A stretch of DNA of 9,204 bases from Myxococcales bacterium (GTDB lineage: Bacteria > Myxococcota > Myxococcia > Myxococcales > Myxococcaceae), in assembly GCA_003153055.1 (NCBI GenBank), contig PMBV01000492.1, positions 2,852-12,055 on the forward strand. The letters run 5' to 3'. The translations under genes and the position numbers were made by a program. Positions 7,935 to 9,204 of the stretch are shown one piece after another (within the stretch, counting starts at the first letter, position 1; every line of letters starts with the position of its first letter). Below the pieces are notes generated by a model. It was not told the origin of the DNA. It worked only from the letters and a program-made list of their open reading frames with translations, and ran no database searches.

Positions 7935-8737
7935 TGCCCGAGCCGCCAGCCGTGCTGCCTCCGCCGGTGCCGCTCCCTCCCCGCCGAGGAGGCGATCCAG
8001 TACCGTTCGCCGACCTCCGTCTCGAAGGTGATGGTGTCGTTGGCGGTGAGGTACGTGACGATGGCTCCGTCGGAGAGGCGCATCACTCCGAAGCCCCCCG
8101 GCTGTTTGAAGGCCTTGCTCTTCGCCACGCAGGTCTTCCCGGCGTTCGAGGTGATGGTGGTCTCCACCGCGACGCCGCCCTCCCAAGTGATGTCCACCGT
8201 GAAGGCGCCCCGCGCGACCAAGCCCTTCACCGTCCCCTTTGCCCAGCCGTCCGGGAGGGCCGGGAGGAGGTGGACGAAGCCCAAGTGGCTCTGGAGGAGC
8301 ATCTCGGCCACCCCCGCGGTGAATCCGAAGTTCCCGTCGATCTGAAAGGGTGGGTGGGCGTCGAGCAGGTTCTCGTAGGCCCCGCCTCCGTTGGACATGT
8401 CTATGATGGTGACGGTCGTCTGCCGCAGCGCGGCTTCGGCCAGGAGCTTGGCGTGGTTGCCGTCCAACAGCCGAGCCCAGGTGGCGATCTTCCAGGCCCG
8501 GGACCAACCAGTCCCGCCGTCGCCCCGATCGATGAGCGATGCCGCGGCCGCCTTGGCCCAGGTGGCGTCGAGGAGCGGGGAGATGAGGTCACCGGGGTAC
8601 AGTCCAACCAAGTGCGAGATGTGCCGGTGTTGCTCGCCGAGTTGGTCGTTCTGGTATTTCCACTCACGCAACAGCGGTCCGTAGTCGACCCCGTTCGCCT
8701 TGACCGTCGCCCCCAGCCGCCATCGCGTCTGGGCGCG
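7916..8737 (-). pseudogene. C-terminal remnant of a GH95 alpha-L-fucosidase-type glycoside hydrolase
   Basis: The frame encodes the C-terminal third of a family GH95 hydrolase (1,2-alpha-L-fucosidase or related alpha-L-galactosidase; full-length members are about 750-900 aa). Clear family motifs, numbered from the TTG at 8671: [16 protein letters not shown] (13-28), [20 protein letters not shown] (49-68), [13 protein letters not shown] (104-116; D112 is likely the catalytic base region), then [18 protein letters not shown] and the terminal beta domain ending [13 protein letters not shown]. Upstream the frame continues as [10 protein letters not shown] but meets an in-frame TGA at 8738-8740. 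No start codon, signal peptide or N-terminal domain is present. The last ~25 residues ([12 protein letters not shown]...) look like read-through beyond the natural end. It is probably inactive. Confidence 0.8.
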
Positions 8738-8749
8738 TCAGCGTAAGGA

Positions 8750-9078
8750 TGGGCGCGGCCCCCGTCGAAATTGCGGGATTCCCGGTTGCCCTTGGTGCCG
8801 GCTGCTGAAGCCTGTGGGGCCATGGCTCCATGTCTTGGCCGCCGATTCGGCGCCAAAGCCAAAGCGACCCCGCCTCGACTGGGCCACCCTCCAGGCCCGC
8901 ACCTTCGGCGAGGACGTCTGGCGCTGCCCCTGCGGCGGCCGCCGAAGAGTCCTCGCCGTGGTGTCGAGCCGCAGCACTGCCGAGGAGGGTCCTTCAGCGC
9001 CTCGGCCTCCTCCAGCCTCGCAAGCCGCTCCCTGTCTGCCACGGCCCTGACCCACCTCAGCTCTCCCTGTCCTTGTAA
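8750..9078 (+). pseudogene. 3' remnant of an IS91-family transposase, frameshifted
   Basis: The reading frame from about 8750 shows KRPRLDWATLQARTFGED (from 8862) followed by VWRCPCGGRRRVLAVV. This matches the C-terminal pattern of IS91/Y2-type transposases (L-W-A-x-L-x-R-x-F-x-x-D-V-x-x-CP-CGG-R-x-x-VLA). After TAEE (8976-8987) the expected continuation VLQRLGLLQPRKPLP ... GPDPPQLSL lies in the next frame and ends at TAA 9076-9078. Deleting one G of the GGG at 8987-8989 would join the frames. The HUH catalytic domain with its tyrosines is absent, so this is a dead fragment. Its left limit is uncertain; homology is convincing only from about 8860. Confidence 0.6.
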
Positions 9079-9079
9079 C

Positions 9080-9189
9080 GCGATGCGGTGGGACGCGAGG
9101 GGCTTCGACAGCCAGGGCGACGTCTGTCAGGCACCTGGGATTCGGCCCATCTGGGCGTCCCCTCGGGAGGTTCGCGACCACCGCATCGC
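9080..9189. repeat. Long imperfect palindrome downstream of the transposase remnant
   Basis: GCGATGCGGTGG (9080-9091) and CCACCGCATCGC (9178-9189) are perfect 12-bp inverted copies. Just inside, CGCGA (9094-9098) pairs with TCGCG (9172-9176) after a small bulge. CGAGGGG (9096-9102) can alternatively pair with CCCCTCG (9159-9165). The element begins two bases after the transposase stop. It could be the structured end of the IS91-type element, a non-autonomous mobile repeat or a terminator. No gene was recognised in 9079-9204. Confidence 0.55.
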
Positions 9190-9204
9190 CCGCTCGCGCC
9201 CGGG

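Noticed and set aside
7189..8345. Overlapping plus-strand frames around the end of the SecY-like gene
   Set aside because: Low-complexity Arg/Ser/Ala translations with no hydrophobic or domain pattern, overlapping better-supported frames.
8738..9181. Minus-strand open frame of 147 codons at the right end
   Set aside because: Antisense to the transposase-like remnant, with no recognisable domain; Arg/Gly-rich shadow.

Overview
This is a high-GC bacterial window. The coding bias, a multi-HAMP chemoreceptor beside a STAS-CheY-CheA operon, a sigma-54-type promoter and an IS91-type transposase remnant together suggest a myxobacterium (Myxococcota) or a close relative. That placement is inference; no rRNA or other taxonomic marker is present.

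Layout. (1) 1-1508, minus strand: the N-terminal 502 codons of a transmembrane chemoreceptor that runs off the left edge. It has a 4-helix-bundle-type sensor and then a regular array of HAMP-like units. (2) 1509-1805: a divergent intergenic region with a well-formed sigma-54 promoter candidate facing the receptor gene, a weaker sigma-54-like element facing right, and a 9-bp inverted repeat at an enhancer-like distance. (3) 1806-4625, plus strand: a tight operon of a STAS-domain protein, a CheY-type response regulator (overlapping by 11 nt) and a full-length CheA kinase. With the receptor this forms the core of one chemosensory system; no cheW, cheR, cheB or cheD is visible. (4) 4685-6448, plus: a ~590-residue acyl-CoA dehydrogenase of the DmdC-like type, preceded by a hairpin that covers its start codon. 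(5) 6485-7903, plus: an unusual membrane protein that reads as a zinc ribbon, a shortened SecY-like channel fold and a C-terminal DUF2007-like domain. (6) 7916-8737, minus: the C-terminal third of a GH95 alpha-L-fucosidase-type glycoside hydrolase, with no start and an in-frame stop upstream. (7) About 8750-9078, plus: the frameshifted 3' end of an IS91-type transposase, followed by a long palindrome at 9080-9189.

How the parts relate. The left half is a signalling module: receptor to CheA to CheY, with the STAS protein as a possible extra adaptor. The middle (lipid or acyl-CoA catabolism plus the SecY-like protein) may be one transcription unit but has no clear functional link to chemotaxis. 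The right end is a decayed accessory junction where a hydrolase gene and a transposon remnant, both truncated, meet head to head. The most unusual object is the SecY-like fusion protein, which appears to have lost the plug and most of the cytosolic docking loops of SecY.
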